Below, in pieces: positions 27,078-36,529 of a stretch of 64,000 bases of DNA. This DNA comes from Bacteroidetes bacterium GWF2_33_16. Its GTDB lineage: Bacteria > Bacteroidota > Bacteroidia > Bacteroidales > UBA12077. Within the stretch, counting starts at the first letter, position 1, and each line of letters begins with the position of its first letter. Under the pieces are notes generated by a model, which was not told the origin of the DNA, did not search any database, and was given only the letters and a program-made list of their open reading frames with translations. The stretch spans positions 23,312 through 87,311 of the forward strand of contig MEOE01000025.1 of NCBI GenBank assembly GCA_001768565.1. Reading direction: 5' to 3'. A program made the position numbers and the translations under genes.

Positions 27078-27464
27078 CTATTTAATAATACTTATTAACT
27101 CAGGCGGCAAATCCTGAGTAACTCGTTCGCTATTAATAAGTAAGGTTTTTGTTTTAGCTTTTGATGCTTTAACATTGGTGGTTTTATTAAAAATCTCCTG
27201 ATAAAAAATCAAATATGGTGCTTCGTGTTTCAGGCTTGTAATAACTTCAATAGAATCAAACATTTTAAGTTCTCTCATATAGCGAATGTTGGTTTCTACT
27301 ACAACCAAAAACATACCTGATTTTAAAAATGCTTCAAGGAATCCCGATTCTTTAAGAATATTCCAACGTGCCTGTTCGTTATAATTCAGATAAACTGCGT
27401 TATTCACATGCCCAAACGAATCAAGCTCATAGCCTCTTACTTCTGTTATATATTTATACGGCAT
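27078..27464 (-). CDS. acyl-CoA thioesterase, 4HBT family
   Basis: A 128-residue hot-dog protein with the active-site segment ELDSFGHVNNAVYLNY, in which the aspartate is the likely catalytic residue. It is the first gene of the - strand arm, reading toward the KASIII and FabF genes. It would hydrolyse a thioester and may release a free acid from the CoA-linked intermediates. It is distinct from the thioesterase at 2830-3258 but of the same family. The upstream 140-base gap is shared with the divergent methyltransferase and probably holds both promoters. Confidence 0.87.
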   Translation of the reverse strand: MPYKYITEVRGYELDSFGHVNNAVYLNYNEQARWNILKESGFLEAFLKSGMFLVVVETNIRYMRELKMFDSIEVITSLKHEAPYLIFYQEIFNKTTNVKASKAKTKTLLINSERVTQDLPPELISIIK

Positions 27465-27604
27465 AGTTTATAATTAAAGCTTATAAAAATAGATAGAAAT
27501 TTGGAGTTTTTAAAAAATAAAGACAGAATTGAGCATACAGAAAATAATTTGTAGTTCTGAATAAATAAATTTCTCTATTTTTATCAGAAAAATAAAGAAT
27601 AATA

Positions 27605-28699
27605 ATGGTAAAATACAATATAAAATCGTATCCCCCAGCTGCAGTATTAAAATGGGTTGAAGATTTCAGATACTTTTTGGTTCGATTTTCAAGGAAATTT
27701 ACACCTGATACTGTAAATATTATTGAGATGGTTCAGGGATTTTATGTTTCACGAGCTATTGGAGTAGCAGCCGACCTGAATATTGCCGAACATTTAAGAC
27801 AAGATGAAAAGTCTATTGTCGAATTGGCAAAAATTACCAAAACCCATGAAGAATCACTTTACAGAGTAATGAGAATGCTTGCCAGTCAAGGTGTTTTTGT
27901 TGAGAAAAAGAATCGGTACTTTTGTAATAACAAATTATCCAAAACCTTGCTCGATCAACCTGATTCGATGAGACACATGGTTATTCACCAGGTAAATGGA
28001 ATTAATTGGAAACTGTTTGGCGATTTAACGGAAATTGTAACTTCTGGTGAAAGTACATTTAAGAAACATGCAGGAATGGATGTTTTTGAATACATGGAGT
28101 CTGATCCAAAAAAGAATGAGCTTTATAATAAAGCAATGACAAATACTGCATTGCTGGTTAGTTCTGCTATACTCTCAGAATATAATTTTGGGAAAGCTAA
28201 ATGTGTTGTCGATATTGGTGGTGGAGAAGGAATTTTACTTGCATTATTACTCTTAAAACACAAAAAACTAAAAGGAATAAATTATGATCTGCCACATGTT
28301 GTTTCTGCATCAAAAAAAACTTTTGAAAATTATAATGTTGCTGAACGGGTCAATTTAGTTGCAGGTGATTTTTTCAATGATATACCTCAAGGTGGCGATT
28401 TGTACTTTTTAAAAAGCATTTTTCATAATATAAATGATTTGCAGTGTATTGAGTTACTTAAAAAAATCAAATCTGTTTTACCTAAAAATGGCAAAATATT
28501 AATTTTTGAACCAATTATTGAACCAAATAACGGAAAATACTCGTTTGCTAAACTATACGATACTCAAATGTTAGTTAGTTCGGTGAATGCAAAAGAAAGA
28601 ACTATTGAAGAATTTCTTGAATTATTCGAAAAAGCTGGAGTAAAATTCCATAAGGTAATTAAAACTGTTTCCCCTTTTTCAATTATAGAAGTTAATTAA
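27605..28699 (+). CDS. SAM-dependent O-methyltransferase (dimerisation-domain type)
   Basis: This 364-residue protein has an N-terminal winged-helix dimerisation domain of about 110 residues, with LNIAEHLRQDEKSIVELAKI and EESLYRVMRMLASQGVF. The Rossmann methyltransferase domain follows, with VDIGGGEG near residues 201-208, and a segment LKSIFHNINDLQ that takes the place of the catalytic-histidine region of O-methyltransferases. Enzymes of this family methylate phenolic or polyketide hydroxyls. Next to a flexirubin-like cluster it may modify the aryl head group. It is on the opposite strand to the thioesterase and ends at a strong terminator. Confidence 0.83.
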   Translation: MVKYNIKSYPPAAVLKWVEDFRYFLVRFSRKFTPDTVNIIEMVQGFYVSRAIGVAADLNIAEHLRQDEKSIVELAKITKTHEESLYRVMRMLASQGVFVEKKNRYFCNNKLSKTLLDQPDSMRHMVIHQVNGINWKLFGDLTEIVTSGESTFKKHAGMDVFEYMESDPKKNELYNKAMTNTALLVSSAILSEYNFGKAKCVVDIGGGEGILLALLLLKHKKLKGINYDLPHVVSASKKTFENYNVAERVNLVAGDFFNDIPQGGDLYFLKSIFHNINDLQCIELLKKIKSVLPKNGKILIFEPIIEPNNGKYSFAKLYDTQMLVSSVNAKERTIEEFLELFEKAGVKFHKVIKTVSPFSIIEVN

Positions 28700-28700
28700 C

Positions 28701-28730
28701 AAAAAAACCGCTCAAAAGAGCGGTTTTTTT
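28701..28730 (+). terminator. intrinsic terminator after the methyltransferase
   Basis: ACCGCTC and GAGCGGT pair with a four-base loop between an A-run and a T-run. It is a textbook intrinsic terminator right after the stop at 28699, and it can also serve the minus-strand OsmC gene. Confidence 0.9.
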
Positions 28731-28746
28731 CTAGCTTTATAAAAAA

Positions 28747-29145
28747 CTAGACTGCCTTAGTATATACATCAAATTGTGGTGGAGTTTGCAAATGTTTTTT
28801 TACTGCACATAAATTGGCTGCATTAATTACTGCCTCTTTATATTTCTCAGGAAAATCCTTTGGTACTTGTATTTCTAAATCAATCTTATCTATCAATCGG
28901 GTTGAATGATTATAATTCATATGTTGAATTATTTTTATTCCATCTGTCGATATACCCCGCTGATCACAAAAACCTTTCACATAGATTCCTGCACATGTGC
29001 CAATAGATGCTAAAAACAAGTCGAATGGAGCAGGAGCTGTTCCATCTCCTCCACCTTGCAAAGGTTGATCCGTTTTAATTATAGTTCCGTTAAAATTAGC
29101 ATTCACTTTTTTATTGCCATCAAAATAAATTTCCATTTCAATCAT
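28747..29145 (-). CDS. OsmC/Ohr-family peroxidase-like protein
   Basis: A 132-residue cytosolic protein with the OsmC fold. The two redox cysteines are Cys51 in SIGTCAGIY and a second near residue 113 in AANLCAVKKH. Such enzymes reduce organic hydroperoxides. Its stop is close to the terminator that ends the methyltransferase, so it is convergent to the cluster and probably not part of it. It could help remove lipid peroxides, but no link to the polyene genes is proven. Confidence 0.85.
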   Translation of the reverse strand: MIEMEIYFDGNKKVNANFNGTIIKTDQPLQGGGDGTAPAPFDLFLASIGTCAGIYVKGFCDQRGISTDGIKIIQHMNYNHSTRLIDKIDLEIQVPKDFPEKYKEAVINAANLCAVKKHLQTPPQFDVYTKAV

Positions 29146-29271
29146 ATCTTCAATTTTTATTTAATTATTAAATTATTAACATATATAAATTAGAGTATTC
29201 AAAAATTTTGCCAAATAAATAAATTGTGATTATGCTGACAAATGGACTTAAAATTTAAAGAATTATAAAAA

Positions 29272-29300
29272 AGTCCTGCCAATATTACAATAACAGGACT
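29272..29300 (-). terminator. terminator after the BNR-repeat protein
   Basis: AGTCCTG and CAGGACT pair across a 15-base A/T loop, and on the minus strand a run of T follows. It lies just past the stop at 29321 of the minus-strand gene. Confidence 0.65.
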
Positions 29301-29320
29301 ATAAAACAACAAATAAATAA

Positions 29321-32300
29321 TTATGGCAATTCCTGACCTTTAATCCAGGGTGATCCTGCTGTTATCAATTCGTTTTCGAGTTCTGGTAATTTTTTATTTG
29401 CTATAAGTTCATATTTCGTTTTTATCAAATCGAATTCCTTTTGAGCTATTTCTAAACTTCTTTTGTGAGTTGGTGTTGGCCCATATGTTGAAAAACCTGT
29501 TCCTATACTTGCAGCACTTATTCTTTCAAAAATTATCGGTTTGTCAGGTTCGCTCAATTCACCTTTGGATTTACTACCCATTAATTGAGTTTCCAAATCG
29601 TACAATTCCTTATTCAGCTCATTTAGTTTTTTGTTTAATTCGCCTGGTTTAACACTTGTTCTCTCGATTGCTTTTATCATTGCATTGACTTTCTTTTTGG
29701 AACTTTCAAGAGAAACAACCATTGCATTTATTTTGGCTTGCAGATCCTCTAAATCATTCCAGAAAGCAACAGTTACTTCTGGTGATGATCCTTCTAAGGC
29801 TCCTTTCCTCATCTGTTCAACAACAAATTTCTGAGGACCCGATAATTTGGTAACTTCTCCATCAATATCCTTATAGAGCGTTACATTATATTCGCCTGGT
29901 AACACAAGAGCTCCTTTTGCTTGCCTCTGAGGATCTAACTTGTCAGGATCTATTCCTTGCTTTGCACTTGCTCTTAAGTCCCAGTTTACACGATTAAATC
30001 CTTTTGTTGTTGGAGCTTCGAGTTTACGAATAACATTACCATTCATATCTTCGATAGTTAGCCAAAGTTGTGGTTTTTGTTGTTTTTTTTCTTGCTCAAG
30101 TTCATCCCATCCTGGAAATGGAATATTCTGATTATTTTGAACCAGTTGTTTTTCTTTCTCTGTGCGTATATCCTTTAATGTTTTATATTCGGCACCAACA
30201 AAATATGTAAAAACAGCACCAAAGGGTGGATTTGGAGCAGTAAATAACTGAGCTCCCATTGATCCTTTAATATCACCTCCTAATGGATCGCGCGGCAAAT
30301 ACCACCATGCTTTTCTTACGGAAAATAAATTTGCTTCTTGTTTTAGCTGTTCTTCTGTAAATTCTCTAAGTGCTGAGTAATCATCTAAAATAAAAAATCC
30401 ACGACCAAAAGATGCACCTACAAGATCATTTTCGTGTTTCTGAATAGCAAGATCTCTGAATGAAATAGTTGGCAAACCACCATTAAGCTTTGTCCATTTT
30501 ATTCCGCCATCTATAGTAAAATAAATTCCAAATTCTGTGGCTGCAAAAAGCAACTCGGGTTTAACATGATCCTGAACTAATCGCCATACTAGCGTACGGT
30601 CTGGAATATTTCCTTTTATTGATTTCCATGTTTTTCCCTTATCTGAACTTTTGTATAAATACGGATTTAAATCACCGAACTTATGATTATCTAATGCAAC
30701 ATAAACCGTATTAACATCAAATAAATCTGCTTTAATATCGTTAATAAATGCTGTTGCGGGAACTCCCGGTAATTGATTTACCTCAATACGTCTCCAGATT
30801 TCACCTCCATCTTCAGTAATCTGAATATATCCATCGTCTGTTCCTGCATATATCATGCCTTCTTGTTTTGGCGATTCAGAAAGTGAAGTTATCGTATTAT
30901 ATGTCGACATTGCGTCCATATCCCAAGGAGAATCTACGCTCCATGTTTTATCCATAATGGGCAATTTAATTCTTTCCTGATTTTTTGTCAGATCGCCGGA
31001 AATAGGTTTCCAGCTATCTCCTCTGTCATCAGAACGCCAAACACGCTGAGATGCATAATAAAGTCGTGTTGTTGAATGAGGACTAACTAAAATAGGTGCA
31101 TCCCAGTTAAATCTCTCGGCATTTTCACCTTCTTCGGGTTGTGGTTTTATATATATTATCTCACCGGTCGTTCTGTCGGCACGAACAAGGTTCCCTTGCT
31201 GCCATTCTGCATAAACGATATCTGGATTACCTGGCTCAGTTGCAGGCTGATGACCATCGGCAAACAAAACGATTTCCCAGTCGGAGTTTCTTATTCCGCT
31301 AGCATTATCGGTTCTTGATGGTCCTCCTTGTGTACTGTTATCCTGCGTTCCACCATAAATATTATAAAAAGGCTTGGCATCGTCAACAGCAACTTTATAA
31401 AATTGAGTTACGGGCAAATTAGGAATATATTTCCATGTTTTTGCCAGATCGAAGCTTTCATAAATTCCTCCATCTGTTCCTACCAACAAATAATTCGGAT
31501 CATCCATTCTAAATGCTATAGAGTGGTTATCTGAATGTTTAAATTCTTCTGTCATCTGTTTAAATAATTTACCCCCGTCATTTGAAATCTGAATACGGAA
31601 ATCAACAAGGTAGATTCTATCAAACTGATGAGGACTTGCATAAAGCTCCTGATAATAATGAGGTCCTGTAGCGCCCGATACGGCATCCGATTGTTTTGTC
31701 CATGAAGCACCTCTATCCAAAGATTTATAAAGACCTCCGGTTCTTCTGTCGAGCTCTATTACTGCATAAACAACATCGGGTTTTTGAGGAGAAATTGCTA
31801 ATCCTATTTTACCCATATTTGTTTTTGGCAATCCTTTGCTAAGCTTTTCCCAGTTTTCGCCACCATCGGTTGATTTATATATAGCCGTTCCTGGCCCCCC
31901 ACCCAAATAAGCGGCAACTGTTCTCTGTCGCTGCCATGTAGCTGCATATAATATAGTTGGATCACGAGGATCAATTACAATATCGGTAACACCAATCCAT
32001 TCGTTGTCGCCAAGTGTTTTTTTCCAGTTTTTTCCACCATCAATGCTCTTGTAAAGTCCTCTGTCGCCTCCTTTTGACCATAAGGGTCCCTGCGCAGCAA
32101 CCCAGATAATATTCGAATTGATTGGATGTACAATAATTTTAGATATGTGATGAGATTGTTTTAATCCCATATTTGTCCAGGATTCTCCTCCATCATCACT
32201 TTTATAGATACCATCACCATAACCTACATGCCTTCCACCAATATTTTCGCCTGTTCCAACCCAAACAATATGTGGATTATTGGGATCGATAGTAACGCAA

Positions 32301-32590
32301 CCAATAGAGTATGAGGATTGACTATCAAAAACAGGTTTCCATGTGGTTCCGGCATTCTCAGTTTTCCAAACTCCACCAGAGCCAACGGCAACTATCCAAA
32401 CATTTTTATTAAGTGGATGTATTGCAATGTCAGCAATTCTGCCTGACATAAATGCAGGACCAATATTTCTGAATGATAATCCTGCAAATACTGATTCGTT
32501 CAACGAATCTTTTTTTTCTTTTTTCTGCGAGTAAGTAAACGAGTTCATTGCAAACAGAAAAACAATTGATAAAAGGGTGAGTTTTTTCAT
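29321..32590 (-). CDS. large secreted BNR/sortilin-like beta-propeller protein
   Basis: A 1089-residue protein. The signal peptide ends near AMNSFTYSQ. A long propeller follows, built of BNR/Asp-box repeats such as GIYKSDDGGESWTNM, GLYKSIDGGKNW, AIYKSTDGGENWEKL and YIQITEDGGEIWRRI. The C-terminal 250 residues contain a beta domain (RKLEAPTTKGFNRVNW) and a coiled-coil segment. These proteins are annotated as glycosyl hydrolase or VPS10/sortilin-like but carry no catalytic signature I can identify. It is probably periplasmic or cell-surface. A terminator follows it. Confidence 0.82.
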   Translation of the reverse strand: MKKLTLLSIVFLFAMNSFTYSQKKEKKDSLNESVFAGLSFRNIGPAFMSGRIADIAIHPLNKNVWIVAVGSGGVWKTENAGTTWKPVFDSQSSYSIGCVTIDPNNPHIVWVGTGENIGGRHVGYGDGIYKSDDGGESWTNMGLKQSHHISKIIVHPINSNIIWVAAQGPLWSKGGDRGLYKSIDGGKNWKKTLGDNEWIGVTDIVIDPRDPTILYAATWQRQRTVAAYLGGGPGTAIYKSTDGGENWEKLSKGLPKTNMGKIGLAISPQKPDVVYAVIELDRRTGGLYKSLDRGASWTKQSDAVSGATGPHYYQELYASPHQFDRIYLVDFRIQISNDGGKLFKQMTEEFKHSDNHSIAFRMDDPNYLLVGTDGGIYESFDLAKTWKYIPNLPVTQFYKVAVDDAKPFYNIYGGTQDNSTQGGPSRTDNASGIRNSDWEIVLFADGHQPATEPGNPDIVYAEWQQGNLVRADRTTGEIIYIKPQPEEGENAERFNWDAPILVSPHSTTRLYYASQRVWRSDDRGDSWKPISGDLTKNQERIKLPIMDKTWSVDSPWDMDAMSTYNTITSLSESPKQEGMIYAGTDDGYIQITEDGGEIWRRIEVNQLPGVPATAFINDIKADLFDVNTVYVALDNHKFGDLNPYLYKSSDKGKTWKSIKGNIPDRTLVWRLVQDHVKPELLFAATEFGIYFTIDGGIKWTKLNGGLPTISFRDLAIQKHENDLVGASFGRGFFILDDYSALREFTEEQLKQEANLFSVRKAWWYLPRDPLGGDIKGSMGAQLFTAPNPPFGAVFTYFVGAEYKTLKDIRTEKEKQLVQNNQNIPFPGWDELEQEKKQQKPQLWLTIEDMNGNVIRKLEAPTTKGFNRVNWDLRASAKQGIDPDKLDPQRQAKGALVLPGEYNVTLYKDIDGEVTKLSGPQKFVVEQMRKGALEGSSPEVTVAFWNDLEDLQAKINAMVVSLESSKKKVNAMIKAIERTSVKPGELNKKLNELNKELYDLETQLMGSKSKGELSEPDKPIIFERISAASIGTGFSTYGPTPTHKRSLEIAQKEFDLIKTKYELIANKKLPELENELITAGSPWIKGQELP

Positions 32591-32718
32591 GGATTTTTCT
32601 TTAAGATTTTAAATAACAAGTTATGAAAATTCTATTTTATAAGACCGAAATCCATATTAAAAGTTTAAATAGGAGAGAAATACAAGAATTAAATAAAGAT
32701 AAATGGAAACACTAATTA

Positions 32719-33162
32719 TTATTGGATATATTCATTGGCTTCCAGTCGCAATGCCTTTAATGAGAGCAAAACATCCATAAAAAAATAAATTGCAGAAATA
32801 AGGATTGATAAAACAGATACCATAAATAGAATATATCCTACCCACCTCAAATCATAACTAAAGAAAATCATAAAAACCAGTAAGGGTATTATAAGACTGC
32901 TGGTAATAACACTAACAGTTATGGCAGCAATCGAAGATCTTAAATATTTGCTTCGTTGAAATAAAATCTGGATTTCATTTATCTTTTCTGAGCGCCGCTG
33001 AACAGTATGATTGTCTAATTCAGCAACCAAATGTCTCGTTCGGTCAATAGTTCTGCCAAATCGATTCGTAATGGTAAGTAAAAGTAAGCCAACCCCCGAT
33101 ATTAAAGCAACAGGTGTTATACTTGATTGCAGAAACTGAATGAAAATTCTGGTTGATTCCAT
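32719..33162 (-). CDS. DUF2721 family membrane protein
   Basis: A 147-residue integral membrane protein with three hydrophobic segments: one near residues 14-32, one near 80-105 and one near 113-140. The intervening cytosolic part FGRTIDRTRHLVAEL with its coiled-coil follow-on matches DUF2721. A longer form from 33222 would add 20 residues before the ATG at 33162; I prefer the shorter one because its length agrees with the family. The function of DUF2721 is unknown. It is divergent from the PAP2 gene. Confidence 0.7.
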   Translation of the reverse strand: MESTRIFIQFLQSSITPVALISGVGLLLLTITNRFGRTIDRTRHLVAELDNHTVQRRSEKINEIQILFQRSKYLRSSIAAITVSVITSSLIIPLLVFMIFFSYDLRWVGYILFMVSVLSILISAIYFFMDVLLSLKALRLEANEYIQ

Positions 33163-33264
33163 ATCTATTATTTTTTTTGTAAAATTAGAAATTTCAATAG
33201 TTATTACAAATACTTTACTCATATGTAAATTTTATGTAATTTATACATCAAAATAAATAGTAAG

Positions 33265-34092
33265 TTGAAACCATTAACTTTATATGTATTATTAGTTTTA
33301 TTGACTTTTTGTTTTTCGAGTACCTTCTCGCAAAATAACAAGTTTCCATATAAGTTAAGTAAAACAAATGATGCAATAATAATTTCAACAGCCCTTTCAT
33401 CAAGTCTTTTATATTACTATCTCGATTCAAATTATCCAATAAACTATTTAAAAGAAAACGAAGCGGTAAACCTAAACAGGAATAAGATAAACTCTTTTGA
33501 TCGTTCAGCAACTTATAATTGGTCTCCAAAAGCTGATAATGCAAGTGATTATTTTAGGGATGGACTTAAATATGCACCAGCTTTGATTATTTTTCCTGAA
33601 ATTAAAAACAGGCAATGGAACAATATATTTATTCTTGGTGTAATGTATCTTGAGGGTTTTCTGATTAACAGCAGTTTTACAAGTAATACAAAAATAACAG
33701 CGCAGCGCATCCGCCCATATATGTATAATAATGATTTATCTGAAGATAGCAGAATGAAATTAAGTAAGGAAGAAACAACTTATAAATCATTTTATTCAGG
33801 ACATACCTCTAGTGCTTTTTTTAATGCTGTTTTTATTTCAAAAGTAGTAACAGATATTTATGGTAAATCAGGTTATACATATACAGTTTGGGGTATTTGT
33901 TTAACTACCGCAGCAACCACGGGATACTTAAGATACGAAGCAGGGAAACACTTCCCTACAGATATAATTGTTGGTGCAATTACAGGTGGCGCAATTGGAT
34001 ATCTTATACCTATGATTCACAAACAGAAATATGATAAATTAATTATGTTAATTACTCCTGATAATCAAATTGGGTTTAGGTTAGTTTTTTAA
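33265..34092 (+). CDS. PAP2-family phosphatase, exported
   Basis: A 275-residue protein with an N-terminal signal peptide, MKPLTLYVLLVLLTFCFSSTF, then the three motifs of the PAP2/acid phosphatase superfamily in order. These are KITAQRIRP, SGHTSSAF with the catalytic histidine, and RYEAGKHFPTDIIVG. Membrane segments surround them. It removes phosphate from a lipid-linked or polyprenyl substrate in the periplasm. The start is TTG; there is no ATG in a sensible position. Its partner is not evident. Confidence 0.85.
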   Translation: MKPLTLYVLLVLLTFCFSSTFSQNNKFPYKLSKTNDAIIISTALSSSLLYYYLDSNYPINYLKENEAVNLNRNKINSFDRSATYNWSPKADNASDYFRDGLKYAPALIIFPEIKNRQWNNIFILGVMYLEGFLINSSFTSNTKITAQRIRPYMYNNDLSEDSRMKLSKEETTYKSFYSGHTSSAFFNAVFISKVVTDIYGKSGYTYTVWGICLTTAATTGYLRYEAGKHFPTDIIVGAITGGAIGYLIPMIHKQKYDKLIMLITPDNQIGFRLVF

Positions 34093-34114
34093 ACTTATAC
34101 TATAATATGATTTA

Positions 34115-35497
34115 TTATATTCTCTTATTCTGCCATTTTCCATATCTTAAATACAAGTACGACATTATTGCTATTACTAATCCATAAATGATCTCAACTA
34201 CCCAAACAAGTTCAATACTGGTATTTTTTATATTTACAAATACATAAGTCATAAAAACATATAAAAAAATCACAAGGGTTTCAATTATTAAAGAAACTTT
34301 AGTATTTCCTGTACCTGTAACTCCACTAAAGAAAACAAAACCAACTGCAATAAAAAGGGAAGCAATACTTACAATATAGAGTACTGGTAAAGAATCTGTT
34401 ATAAGATTTTTATCATTTGTATATATCGACAATATAAGCTCAGGAAAAATTACATTAATAATTACCAATAACACAACTCCCAAAATTGTTAATTTAAAGA
34501 CTTTTTTAATAATAGGTAAAACCTGATCAGGATTATTTCTACCAATAGAATATGAAACCAAAGTATTAGCAGCAGAAGAAAAGCCCCATATTGGAATTAA
34601 CATAACAACATACACACTTCGGATGATATTAGAAACAGCCAAAGGTCGTTCTCCAAGTCTTTCAACAAAAAGGAAAAAGAAAAACCACCCTATGAAAGAA
34701 ATAAAATTCTGCATCATAGTAGGGAATGCTACTTTCAGAATCCTGTAGAGGTATCCAAAATCTATTTTCTTAAACTGGAACAACTGAAAGTATTTAATAT
34801 CAACAAACTTTAACGTGTAAGTAATAAAAAACAGCGTAGCCAAAAGTTCAGAAATAACAGATGCAATAGCTGCTCCAGCAATACCCATTTCAGGAAATCC
34901 TAGTTTCCCGAAAATCATTACATAATCGAAAAATACGTTCGAAAAGGCCATTATTATTGTTGTATAAGTAATAACCTTTGTTCTTGCAATACCTATATAA
35001 AATGCTCTAAATCCATGCATTATAAAGGCAAAAAACAATCCGAAAATCCTGTATTTTAAATATTCGCTGGTTGCTTGTTCAACTTCATGAGATTGTAATA
35101 TGGATTTAAAAAGTACAGGTAAGTTTAAAAGCATTATTAAAACAAGGATTACGGCTAAAAAGGCAAGAAAATAGTGCGATTGTTCAATAGTCTTTCCTAT
35201 TTCCCATGGCTTGTTTTCACCTAAGCGACGTGCAACAATAATTTGAGTACCAATTGCAAAACCAAAACCCAACATAATAATAGTTAAATAGAATACACTA
35301 CCAATAGCTGCAGCACCAAGCTCCACTACTCCTACTCTACCTAAAAATGCTGTGTCGGTAACACCAATAATATTATGGACAATACTACTAAGGATTATTG
35401 GGTATGCAATAATCCAAATTTCTTTATATTTTACAGGAGTTTGTGTCAAATCTTTTTTAATTGGCAAAATTAATTTATTTAATTGAGTTAAATACAT
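34115..35497 (-). CDS. MATE-family multidrug/toxin efflux transporter
   Basis: A 460-residue inner-membrane protein with about twelve hydrophobic helices and the repeats of the MATE fold. Examples are GVTDTAFLGRVGVVELGAAAIGS and FGFAIGTQIIVARRLGENKP in the first half and the related MLIPIWGFSSAANTLVSYSIGR in the second. It couples cation influx to export of small molecules. It is convergent to the PAP2 gene and divergent from the lipoprotein at 35623. No cargo can be assigned. Confidence 0.9.
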   Translation of the reverse strand: MYLTQLNKLILPIKKDLTQTPVKYKEIWIIAYPIILSSIVHNIIGVTDTAFLGRVGVVELGAAAIGSVFYLTIIMLGFGFAIGTQIIVARRLGENKPWEIGKTIEQSHYFLAFLAVILVLIMLLNLPVLFKSILQSHEVEQATSEYLKYRIFGLFFAFIMHGFRAFYIGIARTKVITYTTIIMAFSNVFFDYVMIFGKLGFPEMGIAGAAIASVISELLATLFFITYTLKFVDIKYFQLFQFKKIDFGYLYRILKVAFPTMMQNFISFIGWFFFFLFVERLGERPLAVSNIIRSVYVVMLIPIWGFSSAANTLVSYSIGRNNPDQVLPIIKKVFKLTILGVVLLVIINVIFPELILSIYTNDKNLITDSLPVLYIVSIASLFIAVGFVFFSGVTGTGNTKVSLIIETLVIFLYVFMTYVFVNIKNTSIELVWVVEIIYGLVIAIMSYLYLRYGKWQNKRI

Positions 35498-35598
35498 ATT
35501 TAAACAAACGATTGTTTTTTGTTAAATGTTAATCTTATAATTGATCTAATCATTATGAAATCTTTGATAATTCATGATTTTTTTATTACTTAGCAATA

Positions 35599-35606
35599 CA
35601 AATATA
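35599..35606 (-). promoter_or_regulatory. candidate -7 box for the MATE gene
   Basis: The minus-strand sequence TATATTTG fits TAnnTTTG and lies about 100 bases upstream of the MATE start. There is no clear -33 element. Confidence 0.3.
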
Positions 35607-35622
35607 AATTTTACCGAAAGCT

Positions 35623-36525
35623 ATGCTTCAAACCATTCAAAGAATGAGATTTCTATTTATTGTTTTATTCATTCTTATTATCTTTTCATGTAAAAAGAGT
35701 AATTATACAAACCAATCATCAGAAAGTATTCCAATTGGAGACCCTGATACTTCGTCGCTTATATTTAAATATAACAATACATTATTCACTATTCCTTCTC
35801 CATTTCAGGTTACCTCAATAATTAAAAACAGTAATATTGATTATAATAAAAGCTTCTTAAGCCCACCTGAAAACGTATCAAACTATACTACTATTTTTAA
35901 ACAATCTTTAAATATTGGTATATATGGAACAGATATGGGCTACCTTAATATTTATGACCAAGTACCTGATATTATTTCGTATTTTACAGTAATTAAAAAA
36001 TTAAGTGGTGAACTTGGGTTAAATTCTGCTTTTCAGGCATCATTAATTGATCGAGTTGAAAAGAATATTGATAATCAGGATTCACTATTGTATTTTCTTA
36101 CAAATACATATCGTGAATTTGATAGCTATTTAAAAAACAGCAATCGAAAAGATGTAGGTATACTCATTGTTACAGGGGGTTGGATAGAAAGCTTATATTT
36201 ATTGGCGCAAATTACGGATGAAAATAAGAATAGGAGTATAATAAATAGACTGGGAGAACAAAAGCATCCACTTGATAATTTAATTGAATTATTATCTCCT
36301 TATTATTATAAATCTAAAGATTTCTCTCTATTAATTGACGCACTGGTAGATCTTGCTTATGAATTTGATGGAATTATCTTTAATTATACATATCAAGAAT
36401 CAGAAGTAATACCAGAACAGAAACTATCGATTATTAAGAGTAATTCAAATGTAATTATTTCGGAATATCATATAAGAACAATAGCTCAGAAAATTTCTGC
36501 CATACGTAATAGTATAACTCAATAA
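35623..36525 (+). CDS. hypothetical lipoprotein
   Basis: This 300-residue protein has a lipoprotein signal ending LIIFSCKKS, with the modified cysteine near residue 23. The mature part is mostly helical and contains no motif I recognise. It lies four bases before a small secreted protein and is followed 480 bases later by a large ABC exporter, all on the + strand, so the three may be one operon. A role as a periplasmic partner of that exporter is possible but not shown. I do not know the family. Confidence 0.6.
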   Translation: MLQTIQRMRFLFIVLFILIIFSCKKSNYTNQSSESIPIGDPDTSSLIFKYNNTLFTIPSPFQVTSIIKNSNIDYNKSFLSPPENVSNYTTIFKQSLNIGIYGTDMGYLNIYDQVPDIISYFTVIKKLSGELGLNSAFQASLIDRVEKNIDNQDSLLYFLTNTYREFDSYLKNSNRKDVGILIVTGGWIESLYLLAQITDENKNRSIINRLGEQKHPLDNLIELLSPYYYKSKDFSLLIDALVDLAYEFDGIIFNYTYQESEVIPEQKLSIIKSNSNVIISEYHIRTIAQKISAIRNSITQ

Positions 36526-36529
36526 TGAT

